Position numbers and translations under genes: made by a program. 64,000 nucleotides of DNA from assembly GCA_024642665.1 (NCBI GenBank), contig JAHEAR010000004.1:80554-144553 (forward strand). The letters run 5' to 3'. How positions within the stretch are numbered: the stretch's first letter is position 1; each line of letters starts with the position of its first letter. The stretch comes from Bacteroidota bacterium (lineage in GTDB: Bacteria > Bacteroidota > Bacteroidia > Chitinophagales > Saprospiraceae). The notes below the pieces were generated by a model. That model did no database searches. It was not told the DNA's origin and worked only from the letters and a program-made list of their open reading frames with translations. Below, piece after piece: positions 35,245-44,608 of this stretch.

Positions 35245-36609
35245 ATCGCTAAGCCGCATAAACATATTATCATCATCGGAAATGGCATTGCAGGAATCAC
35301 TGCAGCCAGATATATACGAAAATTGAGTGGTCACTCCATTACGGTGATCTCCTATGAATCAGACTATTTCTTTGCCCGTACGGCATTGATGTATGTTTAT
35401 ATGGGGCATATGCGCTGGCAGGATATCATACCCTATGAAGCCTGGTTCTGGGAAAAAAACAAAATCAATCTTGTAAAAGACCTTGTCACCAAAATTGAGC
35501 CGCAACACAAAACAATCAGCACAGCTTCAGGCGCACATTACCAATATGATCAATTGATTATCGCCACCGGGTCGTCTCCTAAGACACTGAATATAGAAGG
35601 TATTAATCTCGATGGTGTCACCGGATTGCATGCCATACAAGACCTAGCGTACTTAGAATCAAGAAGTAAGCAACTGAAAAAAGCAGTGATTGTTGGCGGC
35701 GGATTGATTGGTGTAGAACTGGCAGAAATGCTCCACAGCAGAAAGATCGCCGTGACCCATCTGGTCAGAGAAAATGGTTTTGCCTCTTCAGTCCTGTCAA
35801 AGGAAGAGTCTGGAATAGTCAACCAACATATCGAACATCATGGAATAGATCTCCGTTTGGACACCGAAATCATTAAAATCCAGGACAATGGACAAGGGTC
35901 AGTGGCCTCTGTAACCACCACCACCGGAGAAGATATTGAGTGTCAGCTTGTAGGTATGGCCATTGGTGTAAAACCAAAACTAACTTGGCTGGGCGGCAGT
36001 GGCATTGAAGTCAATATTGGTGTGCTCACCGATGTCTTTTTAAAAACAAATGTCCCCGATATTTTCGCCATTGGAGACTGCGCAGAGCTCAGAAATCCTG
36101 ATGCGGGAAGAAAAGCCGTTGAACCTATATGGTATACAGGACGTATGATGGGGGAAACCGTCGCCAAAACTATCTGTGGGATCGAAACGAAATATCAACC
36201 GGGGATCTGGTTTAACTCGGCTAAGTTTTTTGATATAGAATATCAATCTTATGGCGACATCAACCCGATCCTCTCAGGCAATCAAAGCATCTTTTTTTGG
36301 AAGCATAAAATAGCGTCAAAAAGCATTAGAATAAATTATACCCTAAACGGTGTCATTGGATTTAGTGCACTGGGCATCAGACTTCGACAAAATGTTTGTC
36401 ATCAATGGATTCACGATAAAATTATGATTGAAGAGGTACTGGCTCAATTTGAATTGGCCGTGTTTGATGCTGAATTTTCAAAAAAATATGCTGACAAAAT
36501 AAGGAATGCATATTTCGAACAAACCGGTAAGCTCATTTTAAAGAAAGCAAATGGAAGGTATGATCAGGTTTATCGTTTTTTAAAGAAAGCAAAAAGCACT
36601 TACACATGA
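35245..36609 (+). CDS. FAD-dependent NAD(P)-type oxidoreductase, start uncertain
   Basis: A pyridine-nucleotide disulfide-reductase-like flavoprotein with FAD motif HIIIIGNGIAG, NAD motif VIVGGGLIGVE and AIGDCAEL. The first ATG/GTG/TTG in frame is TTG 35323, which would cut off the FAD-binding loop coded at 35263-35295. The frame is open back to a TAG at 35212 with no ATG, GTG or TTG; only codons such as ATC (35245, used here provisionally) or ATT are available. A substitution error in the assembly is the alternative. The gene overlaps the polyferredoxin gene by 4 bp, so the flavoprotein probably feeds electrons to it. It resembles NirB- or rubredoxin-reductase-type proteins. Confidence 0.82.
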   Translation: MAKPHKHIIIIGNGIAGITAARYIRKLSGHSITVISYESDYFFARTALMYVYMGHMRWQDIIPYEAWFWEKNKINLVKDLVTKIEPQHKTISTASGAHYQYDQLIIATGSSPKTLNIEGINLDGVTGLHAIQDLAYLESRSKQLKKAVIVGGGLIGVELAEMLHSRKIAVTHLVRENGFASSVLSKEESGIVNQHIEHHGIDLRLDTEIIKIQDNGQGSVASVTTTTGEDIECQLVGMAIGVKPKLTWLGGSGIEVNIGVLTDVFLKTNVPDIFAIGDCAELRNPDAGRKAVEPIWYTGRMMGETVAKTICGIETKYQPGIWFNSAKFFDIEYQSYGDINPILSGNQSIFFWKHKIASKSIRINYTLNGVIGFSALGIRLRQNVCHQWIHDKIMIEEVLAQFELAVFDAEFSKKYADKIRNAYFEQTGKLILKKANGRYDQVYRFLKKAKSTYT

Positions 36610-37958
36610 TCAGGTTTCCGGATTATTCCCTGTCTCTAACACCTACCTATACGCCGGGTATTAGTTTAACCCAAAAACTTTGGGTGACCATTGGTTTCAT
36701 CGGCTTCTTCGCTGGTGTGATAGCTATATCCGGATATGATCATGCAGGGGTATTCTTATTGACAGCATCACTCATCCTGATAAGCATAAGCATAGCAGGC
36801 TTTAGTTTTAGTCTATATCATCATCAAAAATCAGGCATTAAAAATAATTATACCTGGTCTCGAAGTCTGAGTAACAGAGGTATAGTTTCCTGGGTATTGG
36901 CCTTATGGATCACAGGGCTTTATATACTACTCTATTTCTTTCCAAATGCGCTTGGCTTAAGTGAATCGGGAAATACAGGATTAATCAGACTATTTGATCC
37001 GCTTAGCGAATGGATCAAACATAAGCCTGCAAATCAATGGTTCGTCTATGGCGTTTTTTACACGCTCGCTATCCTATTATTCGGTGTTAAATTTTTAAGG
37101 AAGTATAAAGGCAATCGATACCAGCAAATACGCACGGTCTCGGTTATGTTTTTTCAATTATGCTTTGCCTTCCTCATTCCTGAAATACTGGAAAGATTGA
37201 ATCAGCCTTCCATGGATTTAAAAAACATGTGGCCACTGAATTACTATTTCTTTTTCGATTGGCACCTGGATAAACTTCGCTCCGGAGGAACGCTTGGCCT
37301 CTTCATGCTCGGCTGGGGAATCGCAATGATCCTGATCATCTCACCTATCCTCACTTACTTCTTCGGCAAGCGATGGTACTGTAGTTGGGTGTGTGGTTGC
37401 GGTGGCCTTGCAGAAACTGCCGGTGATCCATTCAGACATCTTTCGGATAATTCGCTTAAAGCGTGGAAGATTGAACGATGGTTGATTCATGGCGTATTGG
37501 TTTTTGCTTTACTAATGACAGGCTTAGTGGTGTACACCTATATCACAGCACACAGCAACATCCTGTTTCTTAACAGCTATGCCATACGGGAATGGTACGG
37601 CTTTTTTATTGGTGCAATATTTAGCGGGGTCATTGGGGTTGGATTTTATCCCCTGATGGGTTCCAGAGTATGGTGTCGTTTTGGTTGTCCTATGGCGGCA
37701 ATCCTGGGTCTTCAGCAACGATTTTTTTCCCGTTTCAGAATCACAACAAATGGTGGTCAATGCATTTCTTGTGGAAATTGTTCCACGTATTGTGAGATGG
37801 GGATTGATGTGCGGCATTATGCACAACGGGGGCAGAACATTGTAAGAGCATCGTGTGTAGGCTGCGGCATCTGCGCTTCAGTATGTCCAAGGGGTGTTCT
37901 GAAACTAGAAAATGGCCAGGTAGATTTATTTGAAAGAACGGAGGTCAATATCAAATAA
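36606..37958 (+). CDS. Membrane polyferredoxin (NapH/NosR/CcoG-like)
   Basis: A 450-residue inner-membrane protein with about six hydrophobic helices. Cysteine motifs follow: YCSWVCGCGG, VWCRFGCP, and two cytosolic 4Fe-4S sets CISCGNCSTYC and CVGCGICASVCP. This matches the core of NapH/NosR/CcoG-type electron carriers without their FMN or N-terminal domains. It overlaps the upstream FAD oxidoreductase by 4 bp, suggesting an NAD(P)H-flavin-iron-sulfur relay into or across the membrane. The terminal acceptor is not in the window. Confidence 0.88.
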   Translation: MIRFPDYSLSLTPTYTPGISLTQKLWVTIGFIGFFAGVIAISGYDHAGVFLLTASLILISISIAGFSFSLYHHQKSGIKNNYTWSRSLSNRGIVSWVLALWITGLYILLYFFPNALGLSESGNTGLIRLFDPLSEWIKHKPANQWFVYGVFYTLAILLFGVKFLRKYKGNRYQQIRTVSVMFFQLCFAFLIPEILERLNQPSMDLKNMWPLNYYFFFDWHLDKLRSGGTLGLFMLGWGIAMILIISPILTYFFGKRWYCSWVCGCGGLAETAGDPFRHLSDNSLKAWKIERWLIHGVLVFALLMTGLVVYTYITAHSNILFLNSYAIREWYGFFIGAIFSGVIGVGFYPLMGSRVWCRFGCPMAAILGLQQRFFSRFRITTNGGQCISCGNCSTYCEMGIDVRHYAQRGQNIVRASCVGCGICASVCPRGVLKLENGQVDLFERTEVNIK

Positions 37959-37995
37959 ATTCAACCCGTTAAAACTCTTCATTTTCTCCTATTCG

Positions 37996-38817
37996 CTACA
38001 AGTCTTTTCGCTTCAACAACCAGTAAGAAAGTCCGATAAAAATAACTGCCCATCCCATCGTAACAAAAACATCACGCATGATAATCTGATCATCTCCATA
38101 GGATAAGACATACTTTGCAAATGGAAATTGAATGAGCAGATTGATGGACTCCACAGGAAAATACCAAATCTCCCATTTATAATGATACTTAAGGATGGAG
38201 GTAAAGATTGGTTCTATTGCGGCTGTATACAATAAGAAGAGAATGATAGTGATACCACTCCTTCGAATCAGAAATGCGGCAAATAAAGCCATGCACAAAA
38301 ACCCAAAAACCTCTAAGCCGTATGCTCCGACGAATTTAATATTCTCAAGGATGTATGGCAATCCGGTAACCGGTGAGTACAAGAATCCCAAAAACAAGCC
38401 AAGTAGTAAAAACAATATAGCTGACCCAAGACTAATCGCTACTACGAGTGCGAGTTTAGAGGCAAGGAATTCCCGCTTAGAGAGCCCATCAATTATATTC
38501 TGCTTGATAGTCTTTTGAGAATATTCCAGGGTCACAGAATTGATAATAATAAAAGCAGGAATCCATTTGAATATAGTTGCTAACCAACCCAGATTCTGCC
38601 AAATATCCACAAAGTCAAAAATAGGAATCCCCGTCTTGACAAAATATTTAATAACATCATCATTGGCCTGCTCAGTCATAAACCAATCCAAAACATTCTT
38701 AATCGCAAAACCCGCAAGCACAAAACATAGTATGTAAAGTCCAAGGATAATAACGAACGGCTTGTAAAGCCTGAATTTATAATATTCGAGTTCTATGACT
38801 TTTCGCAGGTTCATCAT
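37996..38817 (-). CDS. ABC-2 type transporter permease
   Basis: A 273-residue inner-membrane protein with about six helices and the ABC-2 pattern VTLEYSQKTIKQNIIDGLSKREFLASKL, the conserved cytosolic elbow. It overlaps the ATPase gene by 4 bp and closes a three-gene unit of lipoprotein, ATPase and permease. The substrate is unknown; related pairs act in gliding, lantibiotic immunity or general export. Confidence 0.9.
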   Translation of the reverse strand: MMNLRKVIELEYYKFRLYKPFVIILGLYILCFVLAGFAIKNVLDWFMTEQANDDVIKYFVKTGIPIFDFVDIWQNLGWLATIFKWIPAFIIINSVTLEYSQKTIKQNIIDGLSKREFLASKLALVVAISLGSAILFLLLGLFLGFLYSPVTGLPYILENIKFVGAYGLEVFGFLCMALFAAFLIRRSGITIILFLLYTAAIEPIFTSILKYHYKWEIWYFPVESINLLIQFPFAKYVLSYGDDQIIMRDVFVTMGWAVIFIGLSYWLLKRKDL

Positions 38818-39755
38818 AATGTAGTCGGGCTTTGATCGACAGTTCGGGTAGTATGATCTTCATTAAGTATTTCAAGGAACTTCTCTTCCAGGCTGGATTT
38901 CTTTTGCTGGATATAATTTACTTCAATATTTCGTTCCACCAAATACTTGTTAAACCCTGCCACGGTCCATTCTCCGGATAAATGGAGTCTTAACGAATCT
39001 GCAAATTCTTCCATAGCATTTACACCGGAACAAGCACTCACTTCTCTTTTAAGCGCAGGCATATTGTCAGCTCCGACAGAAATGCTATTGGTACCACTCA
39101 AGGCTTCATCAACACTACCTGAATAAATTTTCTTTCCTCTGCGCAACACAGCAAAATGAGAACAAACTTTTTGGACTTCATCCAGTAAGTGACTGGCCAG
39201 CACAATGGATTTGTTCATATCCCGAATGTTGAGAATAATTTTTCTGATCTCTGCAATTCCTTGCGGATCGAGCCCATTGGTGGGTTCATCAAAAATTAAA
39301 ACTTCAGGATCCGCTAACATGGCGGAAGCTATTGCCAGTCGTTGTTTCATCCCCAATGAGTATGTTTTGAATGGATCATTAGAGCGATCATAAAGTCTAA
39401 CCATCTTCAACAATCCATCGAGATCCGGATTCCGGATATCCTTAATCCTACTGTGCACCACAAGATTTTGACGCGCACTCAGAAATGGGTAAAAATTAGG
39501 TTGTTCTAATATGGCACCAACATTTTTGCGAAGTTTATAATCTTCTCCCTGACCAAACCAACTAAAAGTGCCACCGGTCTTGGAGATCACACCCAGGATC
39601 ATTCCCAGCGTAGTTGTTTTGCCACTACCATTAGGTCCCAGCAAACCAAACACCTGCCCTTTTGGTATCTGGAGATCTAATCCGTCCACCGCCAGAATCC
39701 TCCTCGAATATCGCTTAGTCAACTGATTCGTTTCAAGTATAAAATCGCTCATCAC
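38814..39755 (-). CDS. ABC transporter ATP-binding protein
   Basis: A 313-residue ATPase. Walker A GPNGSGKTT, signature YSLGMKQRLAIA, Walker B VLIFDEPTNGLDP, switch His in VLASHLLDE. A C-terminal extension of about 90 residues follows the nucleotide-binding domain, as in ABC-2 exporters of the CcmA/BcrA kind. It overlaps both neighbours by 4 bp, which implies tight translational coupling with the permease and the DUF4252 lipoprotein. Confidence 0.95.
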   Translation of the reverse strand: MMSDFILETNQLTKRYSRRILAVDGLDLQIPKGQVFGLLGPNGSGKTTTLGMILGVISKTGGTFSWFGQGEDYKLRKNVGAILEQPNFYPFLSARQNLVVHSRIKDIRNPDLDGLLKMVRLYDRSNDPFKTYSLGMKQRLAIASAMLADPEVLIFDEPTNGLDPQGIAEIRKIILNIRDMNKSIVLASHLLDEVQKVCSHFAVLRRGKKIYSGSVDEALSGTNSISVGADNMPALKREVSACSGVNAMEEFADSLRLHLSGEWTVAGFNKYLVERNIEVNYIQQKKSSLEEKFLEILNEDHTTRTVDQSPTTL

Positions 39756-40258
39756 AATCCCTGTTGTATTAATCCCCTTAATGCTTCCTGATCGGCCACT
39801 TCCAGTGCCATTAAATATTCCATATTGATCTGACCATCGATCTCTATAATAATGTCCTGATCAGCGGTGGCTGCCAGTGCCAAATAATGTGACCTTGCAC
39901 CCTGCTCTTTAACCCACAAGCTCATCCGCATGTTATCTGCCGTACGACCTTCCATCAACAAATCATAACCTTCTTCCTGAATTCCTGTTCGCACTGATTG
40001 AATTTGATAGGTACTATCCTCGGCAGGAGGTAAGTAGACGATAATCTTTCTGACATCTTTAATGAGTTTCTCAAAGTTTGGATCTTTATTTATGTTCGCA
40101 AGGCGAATCACACTTTGATAAGCATACTTCTTCTTAATTTTTGGGTATTTCGCTTCATGCTGTTCCAGTGCAGTAGAATGGAAGGTCTCCTCACAACCAA
40201 CCAGAAGTAAAGTAAAGGAGAATAAAAGCAGTAAAGCCAGTGAGCTTGCGTTTTTCAT
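39752..40258 (-). CDS. DUF4252-type lipoprotein
   Basis: A 168-residue protein with a lipoprotein signal (LLLVGCEE, lipidated Cys22). The mature part matches the DUF4252 pattern of Bacteroidota lipoproteins: KKIIVYLPPA-like strand, EEGYDLLMEGR, SLWVKEQG and a final DIIIEIDGQINMEYLMAL. Function unknown. It is first in an operon with an ABC-2 exporter, so it may be a periplasmic or outer-membrane partner of that transporter. Confidence 0.8.
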   Translation of the reverse strand: MKNASSLALLLLFSFTLLLVGCEETFHSTALEQHEAKYPKIKKKYAYQSVIRLANINKDPNFEKLIKDVRKIIVYLPPAEDSTYQIQSVRTGIQEEGYDLLMEGRTADNMRMSLWVKEQGARSHYLALAATADQDIIIEIDGQINMEYLMALEVADQEALRGLIQQGL

Positions 40259-40420
40259 TTAGTTAAAAATGCAACTTTTTTAACTATCAGGGTATACGAA
40301 TCGATGAAAGGTACCTAAAAATCGGCTGTTGGCAAGAATACTTACAATGAACTAAGCCCGCCAGCCTTAAGCAAGGCTTGCGGATTTAAAATAATCATCC
40401 ATTAAGATATATACCGGTAA

Positions 40421-41305
40421 TTAGCCTTCCAGCGCAGCGGCACCACCTACGATTTCACTTAACTCTTTTGTAATGGCTTCCTGACGGGCATTGTTATAGC
40501 TGATTTTCAACGATGACAACATCTCATCAGCATTCGTAGTCGCTTTATCCATGGAAGTCATCCTTGCGCCGTGCTCAGAAGCATGAGTGTCCAGCAAATA
40601 TTTCTGAAACTGAATTTCTAAAATACTTGGCACAAGGGTATTGAGTAATATTTCTTTCTCCGGTTCAAAAATGTAATCTACACGACGGGTAGAGGCAGAT
40701 TCAATCTTTGGGACAGGGAGAAACTGAACCGTTTCTGCGAACTGTGTAGCCGCATTTTTAAAACGACTGTAAAAAACCATAATGGAATCTGTCTCACCAT
40801 TGCTAAACTGATCCATCAGCAAACGAGGCACAGTCACGGTATGATCAAATTCCAGATTCTCAAAAAGCATGATATAATCCTTATTGATCTTACAGTTTTT
40901 ATAGTTCTTTCTGAAAAAATCATACCCTCGCTTTCCTATCGGAACGATGGTCAGATTGCCGGAAGCGCGTTGTTCAGCAAATTGCTCCTCAATCTGCTTC
41001 ACGGCAGCTTTAATAATATTGGTATTAAAGGCACCGCATAATCCACGATTAGAGGTGACCACCACGATCGTTGCATGTTTCACCGGACGTTCTTTGCCAA
41101 AACTGATGCTTACATCCCCTTCTACTGCAGAAAGAACGTTGCGCAACATATGATTGAGCTTATCTGCATAGGGACGTACACGAACGATGGCATCCTGTGC
41201 TTTCCTCAACTTAGCCGCCGAAACCATTTTCATGGCTTTGGTGATCTGCTGTGTTGAGCTGACCGATTTCATTCGTTCCCTTACCTCTTTAAGCTTACCA
41301 CTCAT
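40421..41305 (-). CDS. atpG: ATP synthase F1 subunit gamma
   Basis: Central rotor shaft of F1. The 294-residue protein starts LKEVRERMKSVSSTQQITKAMKMVSAAKL, the conserved N-terminal helix, has VVTSNRGLCGAFN, and ends ITKELSEIVGGAAALEG, the conserved C-terminal helix. It is the last gene of atpBEFHAG. A weak hairpin (about 40356-40383) follows without a T-run. Confidence 0.98.
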   Translation of the reverse strand: MSGKLKEVRERMKSVSSTQQITKAMKMVSAAKLRKAQDAIVRVRPYADKLNHMLRNVLSAVEGDVSISFGKERPVKHATIVVVTSNRGLCGAFNTNIIKAAVKQIEEQFAEQRASGNLTIVPIGKRGYDFFRKNYKNCKINKDYIMLFENLEFDHTVTVPRLLMDQFSNGETDSIMVFYSRFKNAATQFAETVQFLPVPKIESASTRRVDYIFEPEKEILLNTLVPSILEIQFQKYLLDTHASEHGARMTSMDKATTNADEMLSSLKISYNNARQEAITKELSEIVGGAAALEG

Positions 41306-41348
41306 CTGCTTTTACGTTTATAGTTATGGATCCCGGTGGATTGAAAAA

Positions 41349-42953
41349 TCAGGCTTTGTATTGTGTTTGCAGTTCAGCTGCTAAAGTCTTCAACGTCTCT
41401 GTGTCCGCATCAAGTAATTTTCCGGCGCGAAGATTATTCAGCAATTCCGGATATCTTGATTCCAAACTGGTTAAGAAGATATCTTCAAACTCGTTTATTT
41501 TGTTTATCGGAACACCACTCAAAAGTCCATTGGTTCCAAGGTAGATGATTGCAATTTGCTTCTCTACGGATACCGGGCTGTATTGTGGTTGCTTAAGAAT
41601 CTCCACGTTTCGCTTTCCTTTCTCTAATACTGCTGTGGTAGCCGCATCAAGATCAGAACCGAATTTGGCAAAAGCTTCAAGGTCACGATACTGCGCCTGG
41701 TCCAGCTTCAATGTACCGGCTACTTTCTTCATGGACTTGATCTGTGCATTTCCTCCTACTCTTGATACTGAAATACCTACGTTGATCGCCGGGCGAATAC
41801 CTGAGTTGAACAGTCCGGATTCAAGGAATATCTGTCCATCCGTAATCGAAATCACGTTGGTTGGGATATAAGCGGATACGTCACCTGCCTGGGTCTCAAT
41901 AATCGGTAGAGCGGTCAATGATCCACCGCCTTTAATCATCGGTTGACCATTGGCATCTTTTCCATTTTTCAAACTGTCGGGAAGATCATTCATCTGACGA
42001 GCGATATCGTCATTGTTAATGACTTTCGCTGCTCTTTCCAATAATCTTGAGTGCAGATAGAAAACGTCTCCGGGATAAGCCTCACGACCCGGTGGACGAC
42101 GAAGCAAAAGAGAAACTTCACGGTAGGCAACTGCTTGCTTTGACAAATCATCATAGATGATCAACGCAGGTCGACCCGTGTCTCTGAAAAATTCGCCGAT
42201 AGCAGCACCGGCAAATGGTGAGTAAAACTGAAGTGGCGCAGGATCAGAAGCACTGGCGGAAACGATCACCGTGTAAGCCATTGCGCCTGCTTCTTCTAAA
42301 GTCTTTTCTACGTTAGCTACCGTAGATGCTTTTTGTCCTGATGCTACATAAATACAATATACCGGCTCGCCTTTATCGTAAAATTCTTTTTGGTTGATGA
42401 TCGTATCAATAGCAATCGCTGACTTTCCGGTCTGGCGATCACCAATGATCAATTCACGCTGTCCACGACCAATTGGAATCATTGCATCAATCGCTTTGAT
42501 ACCTGTCTGTAGTGGCTCGTTTACCGGTTGACGGTAGATTACTCCCGGTGCTTTACGCTCCAACGGCATTTCATATTTATCACCGGTGATTGGTCCTTTA
42601 CCATCAATTGGCTGGCCCAGTGGATTCACGACACGACCTAAGTAACCTTCCCCAACGTTGATACTTGCAATTCGTCCGGTACGGGTCACACGTGAACCTT
42701 CCTTGATATTATCACTGGCACCCATCAACACTACCCCAACGTTATCTTCTTCAAGGTTTAGTACGATGGCTTCAACGCCTGTTTCAAATTTAACAAGCTC
42801 ACCGGCTTGTGCGCGGTTCAAACCATATACACGCGCAATACCGTCACCCACCTGCAATACAGAACCTACTTCTTCAAGTTCTGCTGCACTTTGAAATCCG
42901 GATAATTGCTGCTTTAAAATGGCTGAAATTTCACCTGGTTTTACATCCACCAT
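41349..42953 (-). CDS. atpA: ATP synthase F1 subunit alpha
   Basis: Non-catalytic nucleotide-binding subunit of F1. The P-loop is [21 protein letters not shown] carries the arginine finger that reaches the beta site. The N-terminus ([17 protein letters not shown]) binds delta. The 534-residue length is slightly longer than in E. coli and normal for the phylum. It lies 43 bp before atpG and 40 bp after atpH. Confidence 0.98.
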   Translation of the reverse strand: MVDVKPGEISAILKQQLSGFQSAAELEEVGSVLQVGDGIARVYGLNRAQAGELVKFETGVEAIVLNLEEDNVGVVLMGASDNIKEGSRVTRTGRIASINVGEGYLGRVVNPLGQPIDGKGPITGDKYEMPLERKAPGVIYRQPVNEPLQTGIKAIDAMIPIGRGQRELIIGDRQTGKSAIAIDTIINQKEFYDKGEPVYCIYVASGQKASTVANVEKTLEEAGAMAYTVIVSASASDPAPLQFYSPFAGAAIGEFFRDTGRPALIIYDDLSKQAVAYREVSLLLRRPPGREAYPGDVFYLHSRLLERAAKVINNDDIARQMNDLPDSLKNGKDANGQPMIKGGGSLTALPIIETQAGDVSAYIPTNVISITDGQIFLESGLFNSGIRPAINVGISVSRVGGNAQIKSMKKVAGTLKLDQAQYRDLEAFAKFGSDLDAATTAVLEKGKRNVEILKQPQYSPVSVEKQIAIIYLGTNGLLSGVPINKINEFEDIFLTSLESRYPELLNNLRAGKLLDADTETLKTLAAELQTQYKA

Positions 42954-42993
42954 GATTCTTTATATTTTGATGTTGATCGTTTACGATGATTAA

Positions 42994-43554
42994 TTATACT
43001 GCGGCCTGATAATCTTTCGTGGAAAACTCCTTTCTCAATAAATTCAACTGATGCTTTACACTGGCATCATATAATTTATCTTCGAATGAAATCACAAATC
43101 CTCCAATAAGATCTTTATCTACCGTTGTTTTAAATTCAATATTTGTTTTTGTGAGCTTGCTGGCAATCAGTTTTTGCTTTATCGCGCTGATCGCTTCACC
43201 GGATAAGGTTTCGGCTGATACAATGTGCACGATTGATATGCCCTTAATGGATCTGTACTGACTCACTACTTCTGAAGCAATATCTCCCAGATAAGCCTCT
43301 CTTCCCTTTCTCAAAATAATATCAAGGAATGCATAGGTAAGCGTATCCACTTTTGTACCAAATACCGCATCCAGCACTTTAGCTTTCTTATCTGAATTGA
43401 TAATCGGGCTCTTCAACAATACCTCAACATCTCTCAGTTTGGATACTTCGGCAAAGTAAGTCATGTCCTCCACGACTCTATCCAGCTTGCCTTGTTCGGT
43501 GGCAAGATCAATAAGTGATTTGGCGTATCTGGAAGCTATCCTGTATGATGACAT
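42994..43554 (-). CDS. atpH: ATP synthase F1 subunit delta
   Basis: Peripheral-stalk subunit linking the b dimer to the top of F1. The 186-residue protein has the N-terminal helical domain (SYRIASRYAKSLIDLATEQGKLD) and the C-terminal GGFVISFEDKLYDASVKHQL typical of delta/OSCP. It is co-transcribed between atpF and atpA. Confidence 0.95.
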   Translation of the reverse strand: MSSYRIASRYAKSLIDLATEQGKLDRVVEDMTYFAEVSKLRDVEVLLKSPIINSDKKAKVLDAVFGTKVDTLTYAFLDIILRKGREAYLGDIASEVVSQYRSIKGISIVHIVSAETLSGEAISAIKQKLIASKLTKTNIEFKTTVDKDLIGGFVISFEDKLYDASVKHQLNLLRKEFSTKDYQAAV

Positions 43555-43587
43555 GTTGTACTAGTATTAGAATTTATCGATTGCTGA

Positions 43588-44106
43588 TTAGCTGAGTTTA
43601 ATATCATTCACCAGCTTATCCACCAGGTTCTTCTGTTCATCTGTTTTGCCCATTTGCTGAAGAATTAATTTTTCAGCAATATCGATAGACATTTGACCTA
43701 CCTGATTTTTTACTTCTACAATGGCTTTATTCTTCTGGTTTTCGATTTCGTTTCGCGCCTCTTCCACAATTTTCTGTGCTTCGACTTTCGCTTTATCGCG
43801 TGCTTCTGAAATCATTTTATCACCGGAAGTTTTTGCTTCACGAAGCAGTTTAGCTCTTTCTTCGCGGGCTTCATTCAATAGCTTCTGATTATCACTACTC
43901 AGCTGAGCCATTTCATCCTTTGCCTTTTTCGCTTCATCAAGGGCTGATTGAATATCGTTTTCACGTTTTTTCAAGGCATCCTTGATCGGACCGAAGGCAA
44001 ACTTTCCCACTAAAATCCAGAACAGACAAAAGATGAGAAATGTCCAAAACAACATCCCTATCCCGGGACGTGCTACCGTAAACTCTGAAAGAAAAATAAG
44101 ATCCAT
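43588..44106 (-). CDS. atpF: ATP synthase Fo subunit b
   Basis: Peripheral stalk of the ATP synthase. One N-terminal transmembrane helix (about 14-38, FWTFLIFCLFWILVGKFAF) is followed by a long charged coiled coil to residue 172. A single b gene is present, implying a homodimer. It is preceded by a 154-bp spacer with hairpins and followed 33 bp later by atpH. Confidence 0.96.
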   Translation of the reverse strand: MDLIFLSEFTVARPGIGMLFWTFLIFCLFWILVGKFAFGPIKDALKKRENDIQSALDEAKKAKDEMAQLSSDNQKLLNEAREERAKLLREAKTSGDKMISEARDKAKVEAQKIVEEARNEIENQKNKAIVEVKNQVGQMSIDIAEKLILQQMGKTDEQKNLVDKLVNDIKLS

Positions 44107-44260
44107 AAGCTTTTAGTTTTGACTTCCCTCCTTTGCGGAGTTCCGTCCATCATCCCCTTCTGAAGGGGCTATTTTTTAAAACGGTATAAATACAAACTAT
44201 TCAAAAAGACTCCGGAAGCCCGGCCAATCGCAAGGCATCCGAAATCTATTGTTCCTGCAA
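44107..44260. repeat. Hairpin-bearing spacer between atpE and atpF
   Basis: Holds CCCCTT-CTG-AAGGGG (44154-44168) and CTCC-TTTGC-GGAG (44128-44140). At 154 bp it is far longer than the 33-43 bp gaps in the rest of the operon. No gene is present. Confidence 0.6.
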
Positions 44261-44467
44261 TTACTTTACAAGGAAAGCCATGATGATCGCAATCAAAGCA
44301 GCTCCTTCCACAAGGGCTGCAGTAAGGATCATGTTTGCACGGATATCACCAAGTGCTTCCGGTTGGCGGGCAATGGCATCCATTGCTCTTCCTCCGATTG
44401 CTCCTACTCCGATACCTGCACCGATCGCGGCTAATCCCATACCTATTGCTGCAATTGAACCTGTCAT
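44261..44467 (-). CDS. atpE: ATP synthase Fo subunit c
   Basis: A 68-residue proteolipid of the c ring: two transmembrane helices joined by the polar loop ARQPEA. The ion-carrying Glu is in ALVEGAALIAI. Where sodium-type c subunits have Gln in helix 1 and Ser or Thr after the Glu, this has Val and Gly, so proton coupling is inferred. It is flanked on both sides by hairpin-bearing spacers. Confidence 0.97.
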   Translation of the reverse strand: MTGSIAAIGMGLAAIGAGIGVGAIGGRAMDAIARQPEALGDIRANMILTAALVEGAALIAIIMAFLVK

Positions 44468-44608
44468 AATAATGAGTATTTATTGAGTTAGTAAATTCTT
44501 TATTTGTTCGTTATTGGTTTATTTCACTTTTCACCCCTGTATAACTTCCTTCGTCCGTATACAGGGTCTCCGCTGCGCTCCGATTTTCACTTATCACTTT
44601 TCACTTAA
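44468..44608. repeat. Repeat-bearing spacer between atpB and atpE
   Basis: Contains a 9-bp perfect stem (CCCTGTATA at 44535-44543 with TATACAGGG at 44558-44566), 23 bases (44560-44582) identical in reverse complement to 439-461, and repeated TTTTCACTT words also seen near 22230 and 28076. No gene is present. Confidence 0.8.

Noticed and set aside
40356-40383. Terminator after atpG
   Set aside because: A stem (AGCCTT-AAGC-AAGGCT) exists but no T-run follows on the minus strand.
44249-44486. Plus-strand frames over atpE
   Set aside because: They are antisense shadows of the c-subunit gene.
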